Shown: positions 1-13,142 of the stretch, piece by piece
Position numbering within the stretch: position 1 is the first letter of the stretch
How the letters are laid out: every line of letters starts with the position of its first letter
From: Sclerurus mexicanus
Taxonomy: Eukaryota > Chordata > Aves > Passeriformes > Furnariidae
Length of the DNA: 64,000 nucleotides
Direction of reading: 5' to 3'
NCBI GenBank assembly: GCA_013396755.1
Contig: VWZF01005912.1
Coordinates: 278,101-342,100, forward strand
Made by a program: the position numbers and the translations under genes
The notes under the pieces: generated by a model
The model's database searches: none
Told to the model about the DNA's origin: nothing
The model's input: only the letters and a program-made list of their open reading frames with translations

Positions 1-426
1 AAATGCTTAATATTTATATGCTTTCTAATCTGGTAGAGAAAACTGTGACAATCTTTCATCATTGTATAAAGTTAGGAAGACATATAAAGATATTTAAAAT
101 TAATCACTTAAATATGAAATGAGCTTCCAACATTTTAAGTATTTAGACTAGCTTTCTTAAGAAAACAAAACCACAAAACAACACTCCAAAACCAAAACAC
201 AAAGCAAGCAAACAATCAAAAAGTTTAAAGTACAACTTGTGAGTTTGAAAAAGTTCCTGAGCTAGACTTTGCTGATGCTTTCTTTTTTCCTTAAACTGCT
301 GCCTATAGCGATCTCTCCCAGTTTTAAAATCTAAGAGCTGTACTACTTTATATATTCAGCAGACAATTCCACAGGACAATAATAAGGACAACAAAAGATT
401 CTTTGTACTTCCGACTCCTCCATTCT
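1..426. other. AT-rich non-coding sequence
   Basis: Unique-looking AT-rich sequence with an A/C-rich simple stretch at about 166-222 (runs of AAAAC and CAAA type). No open frame with coding character, no RNA gene and no recognised repeat family. It runs directly into an assembly gap. Confidence 0.7.
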
Positions 427-467
427 NNNNNNNNNNNNNNNNNNNNNNNNNNNNNNNNNNNNNNNNN
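427..467. other. Assembly gap (41 N)
   Basis: A run of 41 N, followed immediately by 16 T. The gap is probably a failure of sequencing or assembly in a longer homopolymer. Open frames drawn across it are meaningless. Confidence 0.99.
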
Positions 468-483
468 TTTTTTTTTTTTTTTT
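468..483. repeat. T16 homopolymer at a gap edge
   Basis: Sixteen T residues abut the gap on its right. The true length of the homopolymer is unknown because the left part is inside the N run. Confidence 0.9.
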
Positions 484-534
484 GTAACAATATTTTTATT
501 TTTGTACTCAATATAAGCTCTTTTTCCTATGAAA

Positions 535-583
535 CGTTGGACAAGGTGATCTTCTGAGGTCCATTCCAACCTGGGCTGTTTTA
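535..583 (+). mobile_element. CR1 LINE 3'-end scrap
   Basis: The motif 'GGTGATCTTCTGAGGTCC' followed by 'ATTCCAACCTGGGCTGTTTTATG' corresponds to the last about 50 bases of avian CR1 elements (consensus near GATCTTAGAGGTCCCTTCCAACC...ATTCTATG), reading on the plus strand. It is an old, very short 5'-truncated copy. Identification rests on memory of the CR1 3' end, and the match is diverged. Confidence 0.55.
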
Positions 584-766
584 TGCCTCCATTATTTTAA
601 ATGGCATTGTAATGATCTTGTAGTTCACCAGTATCTGAAAGCAATTATTAATTCAGATATATGGGCTTGCAGAAGTGCTGGCAGTCTGACCTTCAGCTCA
701 GGATAAATGTTGATCAGTGAGGCATTTCTTGTCTCTCTACATTAAAAACAAACTGACCAAACAAAC

Positions 767-786
767 CACACACACACACACACACA
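767..786. repeat. (CA)10 microsatellite
   Basis: Ten uninterrupted CA dinucleotides followed by an A-rich stretch with CAAA and ACAA units. A potential length polymorphism. Confidence 0.95.
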
Positions 787-3700
787 AAACCTAGACAAAA
801 CAAACAAAAACCAACAGTAAACCAGAACTGACTGATCTTCCTAAGAATTTATTTATTTTCTTCAAAAGAAAAACATCCAATTTATATTTTCCATTTTTTA
901 CAAATACGCCACAAGTGCAACATACCCTTATAGTACATTCTTATATGCTTTGTTCAGCTGCCCCAGAACCTTTTCCATATAATGAATAGGGGCTTCTTCT
1001 TTTAGAAGTCTGGGCTTTTATACTTATGAACACTGGCTCTTTCAGATTTTGCTTTTCATTCTTTTAATGTCAATTTGTCATTATTTAAAAGCTTTCTTTG
1101 CAATATGTTTGTGAGCTGTTTATTAGACTCTCCAGGCATAGTTTTGAACAAGATTGTGATGTAGTATTTTCAGCTATTTCTGCCCCTGTGTGGGCCTATA
1201 AATTTCCTAAAGATCTGAAAGTTACACAGCTTTTAGTGAATGTGTACAGACAGACTATGTACTTCAAACTGAGTACAAAATGCTTAATTTGTATAGTCCA
1301 GACCTTGCCATGAGATTTCTACAGCAATGTTGCTCATTTGCAAAATAGTTATCATATGAGCGTTAACTGAAACTCAAAAAGAAAATCTATTTTCTGGAAC
1401 TTTTGAGAGTTTATAAATAAAAATATGGAGATTAAGTGCTGGAGAGAGGAGAAAATATTGGTTTTTATATGAGAAGCTAATAATTTTGTCCTTAAAATAT
1501 GTAATATTTTCTTTACTTTCATGCCTGAATTAAATTGAATTTTATGAAAAAATGGCTTTTTATGAGCAATGAAAAAATTACAGAATCTTATGGAAAAAGT
1601 ATCTTTCCTAGAAAAATTAATGTAAATATAGAGTCTCCATTTCCTGACTGAGCTATACGCTAACCTAAGACGCACATGTATAAGAGCATATTTTTAAGCA
1701 TTGCTTAAGAACACGCCTCAAATTTTATGAGATTTCTTTACATTTTAGACTTTTAAAAAATTTTATGTATTTTATGATGAAAATTTGCATGATGATAGTT
1801 TTAGATGTGGTTTAATACCACCTGGTTTCAATACTGCCACCAACTTCACACCTAAAACATCAGTGTTTAAAGTATACTGTATCTTATGGCAGGTGTCTTT
1901 TCATTGGTATAAAAAGAAAGTTTGTCTATTTCATCTGAGTCGATGTAATAGTATTCCACAAACAATGTTTAAAACATCACAGTAAGTTTAAAGCAGATGA
2001 AGAAGCCTGCTTCCATATAACTTCCCTGGCCAAACTCAAATAAATTTTGTCAAATGCATCTTCAACCTGAAATAAATTTGAGGTGTGTAGTATTGCACAG
2101 GTAATATAGACCACTACCTGTCATAGGACCTTCCTTGTACGTTCATGTGAGATCCCAGTTCCTTGACTACTTTTTGAAAGTAAAGAATTCCTGTTCTGCA
2201 TATTTTTCGCTCCACTAAGAAGTGCATTAAAAGCTGACAGTTTAAAATATTTTCAAGGATTTTTTTCTCACATGAAAATGTTAATAATTGTATATTAAGG
2301 CTTTAGTGACTGATGAAATGTTATTTAAGCTCTGATTCCTATCATGGTCAAAGATATTTGTCCAGTTTTTCTTATTACATACAGAATCATTAGAAAATTC
2401 AGGACGGGTCATGAAATGACTTTCCAAAAGGCATGCCATAGTCTAAAAATAGCACACTCTACTGGCTAATTGCAACTGGCCCTCAAACTCATACAAGTCT
2501 CACAAAAGAATTTATTATTGAACAGTACTACATGCACTGTTGGTGTATTATTAACTAGATTAATTATATTTGGCAGTCATGGTTAGCTTTACATCTCTAA
2601 AACACTTTAAAAAGAATAATTAATCTTTGAAAAATGATGTAAGATAGATCTAAGTGAGATTGAACATGTTTTCTCTGAGAGTGATTTCTTTGTGTGGCAC
2701 AGATCATGTATTGCACAATACTAAAGTTAAAAACTTTATATTGAAACTTTTTGTTATCTTTTTTGGCAGAGCTTATGCATAATGTTTTATAAAAGCCTGA
2801 ATAATTGTTTGTTATATAGTATAGTAATTCTTTATCTGTAGAAGGCGTTTGTGTACTGTTGCCTATGAAACATCCCAGAATAGAATGTGTAAGAGTATTT
2901 CAACTAGTGGAAGCATTATGATATGATGCTTCAATGAACCTCAATTTCTGCCTGTCATCTTTTAATAAATTTATGTAAAGTTATCTGAAACATGCTTTTG
3001 TGTCAAGATGAATTGCACAAGTGGCCGCAATTTAAAATTTTAAACATTCTGGATTAATTACAGAAAACCTACACCCTAAAATTTCGTGTCACTTGATTTA
3101 ACATCAAAAATTCCATTTGAGACTATTGCAGTGCACCAGCTCTCAGTTAAGAACTTCTCTTCTTCAACTAATAAACATAATTTTGCTTCTTGACACCTGT
3201 GAAAAGTACATTTTGTACTATCTGTTTATGCTATAATTGCATGACTACTTAGTGTAAACAGTTATTGTTACAGAAGTGATTGCAAAATATGTTTGAAAAT
3301 TTCCTGTGAACTTTGTTGCTCATGTACCTACAGAGGTGTTCAGGCTTTCAGATGCTTTCAAATTTTTGTTCAATATAAGAAATATTCTAAAACTAGGTTC
3401 AGTTATGAGCTCTCTAAAGGGTAAGCAAAAAGGTGTAGGTACCACTCAAATAATGGAACTGGGAGTTTCATATCTATTTCTGATTATCGTTTTCCAAGGA
3501 GGAGACTGAGAAGAGGACCAGATGATCTTGGATTTAGTTATCATTCCCTTCCATACAAGTGTCATTGTTTCTGTCCAGATGTAACTTGCAATATACAACA
3601 GCCACCTCATTCTTGAAGTAGCAACTAGTAATTTTATGTTGGGTATGATTTCTACGCTAATTTAATTTGGCAAGTCCCAAATTAAAAAAAAAAATAAAAA

Positions 3701-3958
3701 AAATCTGTGTTTCACTATTACAAGCAGAGTAATTAGACTGATTTTTCAAGTGCTGAGGTTTCTAAATTCCTGTTCATTCAGTGGAGCTGCCCTATGTTCA
3801 GCCTTTTAGAAGACAATTTCAGATGTTTCAGTCTTAATTTAGGCAATTCTGTTTTCTCCCAGTTTTAAAAAATATTGGTTTGCCCTCCCATTTTTCTTTT
3901 GGAAAATAAAAATGTATTTTTAATTAAAAAAATACAATTGTATACCCTCTTAAGTGAT

Positions 3959-4026
3959 AAAACAACAAGGAAAAAAAACAACAAACAAACAAACAACTCC
4001 CCCCAAAAAAAACCAAACCCAAACCT
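3959..4026. repeat. A-rich low-complexity tract
   Basis: A run of AAC, CAAA and A8 blocks interrupted by a C6 run. Low-complexity sequence, with no recognised mobile element attached. Confidence 0.85.
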
Positions 4027-4668
4027 AAATTTGTCAGATTAATTTTTACTTTTACAGTTTAAAGATTGATTTAAATGAGTGTTTACAACTGTTTTCCCCA
4101 ATATTTTTTGCAAGTAAAAAGCAATTCAGAGAACTGGAAATTTTCTGAGGTTTCTTATAAGTAATAAACTTGTGTTCATGATAACAATCTATAAAATATG
4201 GAAGATTTCTGTTTGACCCCTGTCCAGTGCAAGATATGAAATTCATGCATTCTTTCCTGCACAGAATATTTTCTAAAGAATGAGAATCTTCTGGCTGAAG
4301 TGGCAGTGAAATATAAAAATTAATAGTAGAGAATAGTGCAGCAACAATTTTCTGTTTAGTCCAGTATTGGAACATGTTTAAAATTAGTATCTGAAAAGAA
4401 CATTGTGAGAATATATAAGACAGTCAGATGCTGGCATCAGGTTTTATTTGTAATGATACATTGCACTTTGACAACAGGTTTATTTAGATGGCAACCTAAA
4501 GCAGTATTTTTGAAGAGGACATTTAATAGCTTTTCAATTTTAGATTAGTATTGCAATAGGAAGCTATAAGTCACATATATCATACTTCTGTATTGTATTT
4601 AACAATCTAAAATCCATTTCCATGAGTTATTTACCTAATCCACACAATAAACACCTTGACTAGTGTAC

Positions 4669-5494
4669 CACAGAATGAACTAATTTGGAAAAGACCTCTG
4701 AGATTATTGAGTCCAACCTTTGACCAAACATCACCATGCCAACTAGACCATGGCACTACGTGCCGCATCCAATCTCTTTTTAAATATCTCCAGGGATGGT
4801 GACTCCACCNCTCCTCCCAACTCAGTGTCATCTGAAAATTTGCTAATGATAGCCTTGATCCCCTCAAGCAGATCATCAATAAAGATATTAATCAGAACTG
4901 GGCCCAACAGTAATTATTTTAACATGTAAATCATGAGAGCAGTAAGAAACTGTATAACTTTACTATCATTTNTTGGATACAAACTCCTTTCAGGTAGTTG
5001 TACAGAGTGGTAAGGTCTCCCCTGAGCCTCCTCCAGGCTAAAAAACCTCAGCTGTGTTGGCTTCTCCTCATACAACTTGTATTCCACTCCCTTCACCACC
5101 CTCATTGCCCTTCTCTGGACACATTCTAGCACCTCAATGTCCTTTCTGAACTGAGGGGCCCAGAACTGGACACTACACTTGAGATGCAGCTTCACCACTG
5201 CTGAGTACAGGGGAAGAATCAGTTTCCTTGTCCTGCTGGCCACACTATTCCTGATACAGGCCTGATACAAAGTGCAGGAACTGACACTCGGCCTTGCTAA
5301 ACCTCATCCTGTTGGATTCAGCCCATCCATCCAGCCTGTCCAGGTCCCTCTGCAGAGCCCTCCTACTCTCCAGCAGACTGACACTCCTCCCAACTCAGTG
5401 TCATCTGAAAATTTGCTAATGATAGCCTTGATCCCCTCAAGCAGATCATCAATAAAGATATTAATCAGAACTGGGCCCAACAGTAATTATTTTA
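4669..5494 (-). mobile_element. CR1 LINE, 5'-truncated, internally disrupted
   Basis: The left edge is the CR1 3' end read in reverse (around 4669-4725, ending in GAGTCCAACC). On the minus strand, about 5270 down to 4973 encodes the C-terminal part of CR1 ORF2, with recognisable pieces such as 'RKLILPLYSAVV', 'CSVQFWAPQFRKDIE' and 'VQRRAMR'. The element is a dead fragment without endonuclease or catalytic RT motifs. The boundary with unique DNA on the right is near 5490, after GGGCCCAACAG. Two single N characters, at 4810 and 4972, bracket a block that is out of place. CR1 sequence expected between the left part and the ORF2 C-terminus appears to be missing. Confidence 0.9.
4811..4971. repeat. 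161-bp exact duplicate bounded by single Ns
   Basis: This block is base-for-base identical to 5384-5544. It includes about 50-60 bases of unique, non-CR1 flanking DNA (from TTATTTTAACATG onward), so it is not simply a second CR1 copy. It sits between single N characters at 4810 and 4972. The best reading is an assembly artefact in which a contig end was used to fill a gap in the repeat. Confidence 0.9.
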
Positions 5495-8400
5495 ACATGT
5501 AAATCATGAGAGCAGTAAGAAACTGTATAACTTTACTATCATTTTGTAAGAGTAGTGAGATAGTACTGGCCCCAGTTACCTAAATTAGCTGAGAGAGAAT
5601 ATTTGAGAATGTAAACATATCCAGGCTGCTATCTTCCTCTAAGGACAATGTCATTTAGTCAGAAAAATTAGTGTGTTGCCTATGATTACTAACAAACATC
5701 TATTCATATCTGTCTTCATATACACAAGCTTTGAAGCTACAGAGAGGAAAAGTCAGAGTCTTCTCAGAACACTGCAGAAAATAGATGTTATGGGGATGAC
5801 TTTCTAAGGAAAGAAAGTATTTGGGATTATACAGACAAATGTTTTTGCTTCATTTAGTTACCAGAAGTTACGTGCACAATTTTGAAAATAGGGAGCATCA
5901 GCAAGATGACTTTGAAAGCATGCTCTCTTTCTCCTTTATTTTAGTGGATTTATCTTATATGCAATTTTATTGAAGAATATCATATGAAGGCATATAGAAG
6001 TAAGAGCTTTTAAAACTTGTTTTTAGAGGAACTATGGCTACTTATAAGATTACCAGGAAATAATAGTATTCTGATAATTTTAGTTAAAAGGAAACCCAAA
6101 AAATGAACAGTTAGGGGAAAATAAGATGTTTTAATATATGTAGCTTTGGATAAATAGCAAAAGCAATGCGGTTACAATGGCTCAAGCATAGTACGACAAC
6201 TAAGTGTTTATACCTTTAATGGTGTTAACTTGGCTTTTCATGGTACTAAAAAGTCTTCATGTTTATCATTAGTTATGATAGCAAAACAACATAAAAGCAA
6301 TTTATGTCATGACAGCTTTCCAGATATCCCAAGTGCTAATAGCTAGTGATCGGAGGGCTTGACTTTAGAGACCTAATCTTCTGACTGGGTCTGTAGATGT
6401 CTGCCTTTGGACCAGTGATATGTTCCTGTTTTCAGTCATCAAATACCCGAAAAAAAGTCTAATTTGCTTGGTTTTAATGCCACAGAGGTGAATTGTCTTT
6501 GCAGTGATATTTTAGTAGAGCTGAAGAGTAAATAAATTGTCACTTTCCATGACTAGATATAAAATTCAGTATGTAAGTATAGGATACAGTGCAACACCTT
6601 GCTATCAGTCTCTAGGGATAATGGAGGCACAGGCCTAGGCACAACTAACCATTCAAAGTCATCAAATATATTAAATTAAAGTGTATGGATCCCATGGCAT
6701 TTTGCAATCTCAACTGGTTTAAATAATTTACTAAATGGAGGGATTTCTCGGAAGAATATTTCACTAGCCCAACAAGAGACCAGTCTGTAGCAGAGCTGTC
6801 TAAAGCAGCTGAAGTGGTTGCCTGTCTCAGAAATAGTCAGTTTAGGAGTCTTTTCTTCAAAAACATTGGGAGTTATAGGAAAAAGAAGGTGTGTTTTTAT
6901 ATTTATGTGCTTCTTGAAATCTCCAGTTTCTAAACACTATACTTTTAACAAGCTGAGGTATGTTGTGGGGGAAGACTAATTTCTTGCAGGTATAATTGAG
7001 AAAATAATTGTTGAGGCTTCTCAGAACTTCTCAGTTTGTTCACAATCACATTGTTAACATCATGTATGACATTGGGGTATTCAGCATTTTTAATGATGTA
7101 ATGCACTAGGATTTAGACTTCAATCTTCAGAAAAAGCTGCTATAATCTCATGCAAATTTGTACTTAATCTACAAATCAGAGAGGTTTGCTACTTAGTTTG
7201 TCACATGTTTGCTCTTTATTGTACTCCTTTAAATAATAAATTAAAAAGAAACTAAGAAAGGCTTTGTATACAGGGAATATTGGCCCTTATTCAACTTATA
7301 AATCTCATTAAGTACTTTATAATCAGCTTATTATTCTGCTTCTGTTAAGAACGTTTTAGTTCACTTCTCTGTGTAATAAATAATAATTTCCCTCAGTTTT
7401 CTACCTATTTTAGGACTGTAAAACATTTGAGATAAAGATCTTGTCTTTTGATTTTTCTTGGTTACTCTAAGCCTCTGTGTTCTGTGTAGTTATAAAATAC
7501 CATGAACTGACTGCTGAGTACTTGTCCTTAGCAAAATCCCAGCTACATATGCATAAACAAAATTTTCATCCAGTAGTATATATTAGAGCAACATCTGTAT
7601 ACTATTCCTGGAACAGTGGGAATCTCTTAATACTATAAAAATCTAGGGATTTTTCCCCCCCCTTTCATCTGCAGCTTGGAAACAGAACTACTATATGAAT
7701 AAGGTTTCATTGGGGTACTCAGCAATTGAACTTATGTGGTTTCCTTAAAACCTGAGCCAACAGAGATGCTTAGGGGTAATACTTAACCAGTCTTTCTAAG
7801 AAGCAGACATTGAGTGCAATGTCTTTTCAATTAGAAGTTTGAGTTCTTGTACTCTAATACAAGTTACAAATATATGTATGTCAGAATACGTGTGGTCACT
7901 TAATGCTAGAAGTTGCCAGACATATGTGTTTTGTACACATCTGATAAAAAGAAAGAAAAAAAAAAGTACTTGCATACAAAAGATGATTGCCATGATAATC
8001 CCAGTCATGCCAAATGCTAAAGTACTATTCATAAGTACAAGTGTGTGAAGGTAGGAGGGCAGCATCATACTGTTCTTACATCAAACATGTTCTGCAGACT
8101 TCTGAGGGTTGTTGTACTGGTTCTAAAGACATATGTGAAAGGTAATTAGAAAATAACACAATATCAGCTTGCAGAAATCAGTTATTTGAGATCCCCCTCC
8201 CTGGTAGGGGTAGGGAAATTACAATTCAATGAATTGAAAATAATACCGGACATGAAAAAGAAGGTGTATTGCAAAAAAAGATTTTTGGGTGAGTGTTACC
8301 TAGAATCAGTACCAGGATTTATGATGTTTTGAGAAGCAAACTTCTCATGTTTTTGTTGCAAAAACAGTCTGTAAACTACAGTAAGGACTGGATAGTCTGA

Positions 8401-11400
8401 CAAGATAAATCTGTACAATTTCTTTATGAAATATTCAATGAACAAACAGAAAACAGCAGGTGCATAAACTGTAAAAGTAATGTGAATTAAGAAGAGCAGT
8501 AGCATAGACTTGTGCTGCAGAGCTGGTTTTGGAATTACAGGAAATGGAGAAATATCTTTGTCTTAGTGTTAATTGCAAGAATTATTTTAAGCATCAGGAC
8601 AGGCATGACAGATAATAAGAACAGAGGTACTTAAATCTAAATTTTTACAATTGATCTGGAAGCAAATCTCAGGCAGTAATGCTCTTAAAGTTGAGGGGAC
8701 TGGATGATCTTTGTTCAAGAACTTTGAAAGAACTGGTACAGGAAATCTCAGTCTTATAGTAGAGACTGTTAATAAGATTATAAAATCAGGAACAGGGTAA
8801 TAGTAAACATGTTGTATTTTAAGAGCTCAAAAGTGATCTACACAGTCCACTGCCTTTTTCATTTAAGAAAGAAAAGAGTTTTGAGACCAAAGCTGCTGAT
8901 CATCAAGACAAATAGATAATGAGAGAAAATCATATGTGTTTACTAAGTTAATTTGCTCTCTGCAATCTTATTTTCCAGAAAAAATATTAGGTGGACTCAT
9001 ATAGGTGATCTTTGTTGTAATATTACTTGGTGAATTGCTATTTAAAATGGAAAACATGGGTATAAGAAAAAACCTTTAAGGTAGATGAGGACATAGTAAG
9101 AGAAGACAAAAAAAAAAAAGACTGTAATTATTATTTCATAAGTAAAATGTTGCTAGTGTTCCAATATTTTACTCAGTCTTTTTATTCATGGAGTACACTA
9201 GTGACACTTTATATGACTCAGTGTTAGGAAACTACCACTACAGAGAAGAGTCAGATTACAGAATCTTGCAGTAGTTCAGTAGGAGGGAATGTGAGGCTTA
9301 CATGTTTGACATCCTGAAACTTTTTGAAACTATGAAAGAAAATAGAAAGTTTATTGCAATGAACATAGGCTGACCACAACTGAAAGACAAGTTCAGTGAC
9401 TCAACACTACTTATATTACTTTCATAATTGCTAACCTTTTTATGACATAATCTCAATATTGAAGTGATTTGATTTTGCAAGCCCTGAAGGTTTTGACATA
9501 ATGCATTTATTGATGACTAAGTTGCAAACAGGCAGAAATTCTTTGCTCATAAATAAAATTAAAAGTAACAAAACTGAGGCAAATCAGGGCAAATAAAAAA
9601 GATTTTCATTCATTAGTGTACATTACCTCTCAAATATCCAACTTCATATTCTGATTTCCAAAAGAAATTATAGTAATGTGGTTTAGGTTTGTTGTTTTGT
9701 TTAGTTCAGAACAGTTATATCAATGGTTCTAATTTGATATAAAGCTGGAGGATCCAGATTGTTTAATGTGAAAACAACATTGCAAGATTCACTAAGGCAT
9801 CTGAAGAAGTTTCAGGAATCCTCACATAGAAAATATTTATTATTATTTCTTATAAACAAAAGAATTGTTGTATGTCTGTTTCCATCTCAAAAGCAATAAG
9901 AAGTACTTTTGATGAATAAACAGCTCCAGACAAAACAGAAATCTGCCCATTAATGATTCTGATGGTTAATCTACAATTCAGAGCTTTAATAAGTTTTTAT
10001 TAGATTCTTAATAAGATAATTTAAATTATCTAAACCATATATAAATCATAAATTGAAATTTATTTGATTGAACTGTGTGTTTGACAACATGAGAAAAGCA
10101 GACTTGATAGAAAAATAAGACATTTTAGGAGAAATGACATTTCGGAAAAAAATGTCTCAAAGTATTGTCCTCAAAGTATTTTCATTCATCCCATTCTGCT
10201 GCTTTCCTTTCTCCATCCAAGAAAAGAAGCCACCTATATAGGAAAGTGTCAAAAAAAAAAAAAATGTTTCTCTAAGTAAGATTACACAAGAATTGTTGAG
10301 GAAAGTCTTTTCTCAATTTCTTTTTGCAAATCATATCTGAATTGTTCAGTTCAGCTAGTTATCATTCCTTCTACAAAATATACTTGTGTTTGGAATATAT
10401 ATGATGCTTGGCAATATAAGAAAGCCATCTTTGCTAAGCTACTGTGCAACTAAGTAGCAAATGTAATGCAAACATTATCAGATTTGAGGAAGGGAAAGGA
10501 TCTTCTTTGATGCCTGGCAAAACCCTGAACACGTATTAGGCTACCTTTACTCCACAGAGAAGGTAAAGCTGGTACGAATGGAGTATGTATCAGTTTCCAG
10601 CATTTACATTAGAGACGTAATTTGTGATTCAAAAAAACCCCCAAACAAACAAAAAGGTATTATTGAATAACGTTTTCATGCTACCTTGTCTTTTAAGATT
10701 CAGGTACTCTGAACTGTATTCTACTTGAAATAGAGTTGAACAAAAATAATACACAATAATCTCCATATTACAGAATAGGTCATGACTGTTCACTGGAAGT
10801 GTATTAATCTGACTTCAGTTTGCTACCACTGTAGAAATAAAAAGCTGTCATAATTTTATCATTGTTTCTGTTTTACAGTTGTAAAATAGAAAATTGGTTT
10901 TCTTAAACAACTTTTGCCAAACTTTTTTTGGGGAATCTTAGTTGTGCCTAATATTTTCACTGAGATAAAATTTTAGATTTTGTGGTTACTGGAAGTCATG
11001 TCCTGTTTCACAGCAGACACACATCCAAACTGCAAAAGTGTTGCCAGCCCCATATTACATAGCAGTAACACAACTCCTTACAGAGGGCTCAGGCTCTGCT
11101 TCTGGCCATTAAAAAGATAGCTAGGACAAAATAGAGGGCAAAATAACTCAATAAATATGAGCCTAAACTAACACCTGTTTTAGTACGTTGTTTCTATTCT
11201 GCCAGCAAACTAGAATAGTTTCTTTTCTTCTTCCTGCTTTTCTAAGGGAAAGGAGATTCATTGGTTAGTAGGTAGGGAAAAGGGTACTAAAGGAAAAGAG
11301 AGAACAATAATCTGCAGTTCTTATTTACATTTCTTTTGCATAGATGTAAAGTTTCTGTTTATATTTGTGGAATGATCTTTAAGGTATCTGAACCCTGTCT

Positions 11401-12605
11401 TATGCAATAGATATGATATGAGTCTGTGAGCAAAACCAATGCTGCCTAATCTAGGTAGGTTTGTTGCTATGCAGAGCAGTTATTTTTCTTGAGACATCAC
11501 CAATCAGTAGTATTAAGAACAGTAAGATTTCTCTTCAAATTACACAAAAAAAGTAGTTTAACCTCCCTGAGATGTACTGGCATTCTTTTCCACACCACTC
11601 CATCTGTGCTAGTTGAAATCTATGCAGCCTTAAGGGTATTTTTACATCAGTTGTAAGAACATAAATGACACAATAAAAGTAGAGCAGCAACTCATATTTA
11701 CCAAGTGAGATGAGGAACAATAATTATTTTTGACACACCTGAGAAGATTTTACATTTTGTAATGAGATTACCTGAAAAAAAAATCTTTTGCTCTAATCAA
11801 AGGGAAAGCAGAGAGACAGAACAAGCTAAGAATTTCATAGAAGATATATAAAATATTCATTTTTCAAAGTTCTTGACCTGAAGATTCTTTGGACTTCAAA
11901 AAAGGCTGGGGCTTGGATTGAGAATGTTCTGTTCAAATTACATTTATAATTTAATGCATCATTTTCAGAACAAAAATATACTTGATAACTAAGCTCTTTT
12001 TGTTCTTAAGGGATAGCCACAAGCTCTTAGCAACATTACCTAATTCATGATTGTTGTTCAAAAGTGAACTGTATATTTTTTTAACTTTTCTCTTTTAGTA
12101 GTCATTTAATGAGATAATTATGACTCTAAGCTCTCAAGCCCTCAGGGCAACTTATGTGGTGTGGGTTATATCCATAGCACTCATTTAGAGCTCTCTGGGT
12201 ACAGGAAACAAATCTTCTGTCATTTTCAGTTCAAAATGTCTGAAATCATGTGAGACTCTGTCAGAGCCCAGTGGAATGATGGTTCCATAGCATGACACCA
12301 TATGCATGTGGCTTGTCTTATGATTCATCATGAAGATATCTGAGGGTGGAAAGTCTGTAAAGATGCAACAAGCCTGTATAAAAAGAATAGAGGCAAACTA
12401 CTGTTATCTGGACTGCTTGTAGCAAGTGCTTCTAACATTGCAAAGGGTTTTATCTCTGAAGGTCTAGTTTCCTTAATCCAGAAGGTGGTCCAATAGAGTG
12501 CTGATTTTCTTGCAAGGTGGATGGCAGAGGAAGCAGACAGGACAAAAGCTAAGTTTTACTAGTCTTGACATACACTCATATAACACTTGCCTATGACCAA
12601 AGCAG
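5495..12605. other. AT-rich non-coding sequence
   Basis: About 7 kb of AT-rich sequence with short A or T runs (A12 near 9108, A14 at 10251-10264, C9 near 7656). Open frames are all short and of low-complexity composition. An 18-bp perfect palindrome lies at 10014-10031. No gene, RNA or repeat family recognised. It may be intergenic or part of a long intron. Confidence 0.65.
10014..10031. other. 18-bp perfect palindrome
   Basis: AGATAATTTAAATTATCT reads the same on both strands. It lies in a locally very AT-rich patch with several TAAT cores (about 9985-10080), the type of sequence bound by homeodomain proteins. Such palindromes also arise by chance in AT-rich DNA. Confidence 0.6.
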
Positions 12606-12627
12606 NNNNNNNNNNNNNNNNNNNNNN
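12606..12627. other. Assembly gap (22 N)
   Basis: Run of 22 N. The five bases AGCAG occur on both sides of the gap, which could mean that the contig ends overlap and that the gap is of zero or negative size. Confidence 0.98.
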
Positions 12628-13056
12628 AGCAGTCCAAAATGTGGTAAGGAGCTTATTTGGTTTATCTGCTCAGTCTGCTGAGGATTCTGATGAGATCCAT
12701 TTGTGCCCTTACTTTCTATGGTATTATTTCTGAAGATAACTTGTATGGACCTAAAAAGTTACATGACTAAAGACATATCACTAGAAGAATGATTTCCTTC
12801 AACAGTATGCAATGAAACACATTTCCTACCACTTCATTAGCCGTGTTGATCTTTTTAATCTATATGGTTTTCATGGAGAATTTACAAGTAATAATAGCAT
12901 CCTAATATTCAAAACATAGAAATTAATCCTGAATATGGAGAATTGTCACTTCCATACATCTTATTGCCATAATATTGTAGATGAATCCATATTAACATGT
13001 TAACATGTTGATTCTTTTTCAGTTCTTTCCTTCTGTTTTGGGTAATCTCTCTCTCT

Positions 13057-13094
<38 letters not shown>

Positions 13095-13109
13095 ATTTTT
13101 TTTTTTTGG

Positions 13110-13142
<33 letters not shown>

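Larger units (their letters stand above)
584..4668. other. AT-rich non-coding sequence
   Basis: About 4 kb of AT-rich sequence. Apart from the simple repeats listed separately I see nothing that supports a gene. The open frames of 66-107 codons here (for example 1352-1675 minus, 4052-4375 minus) are rich in F, L, I, K and N, as expected from chance frames in AT-rich DNA, and match no family I know. Confidence 0.65.

Noticed and set aside
348..569. Minus-strand frame spanning the first gap
   Set aside because: It runs through 41 Ns and the T16 run, so it has no meaning as a protein.
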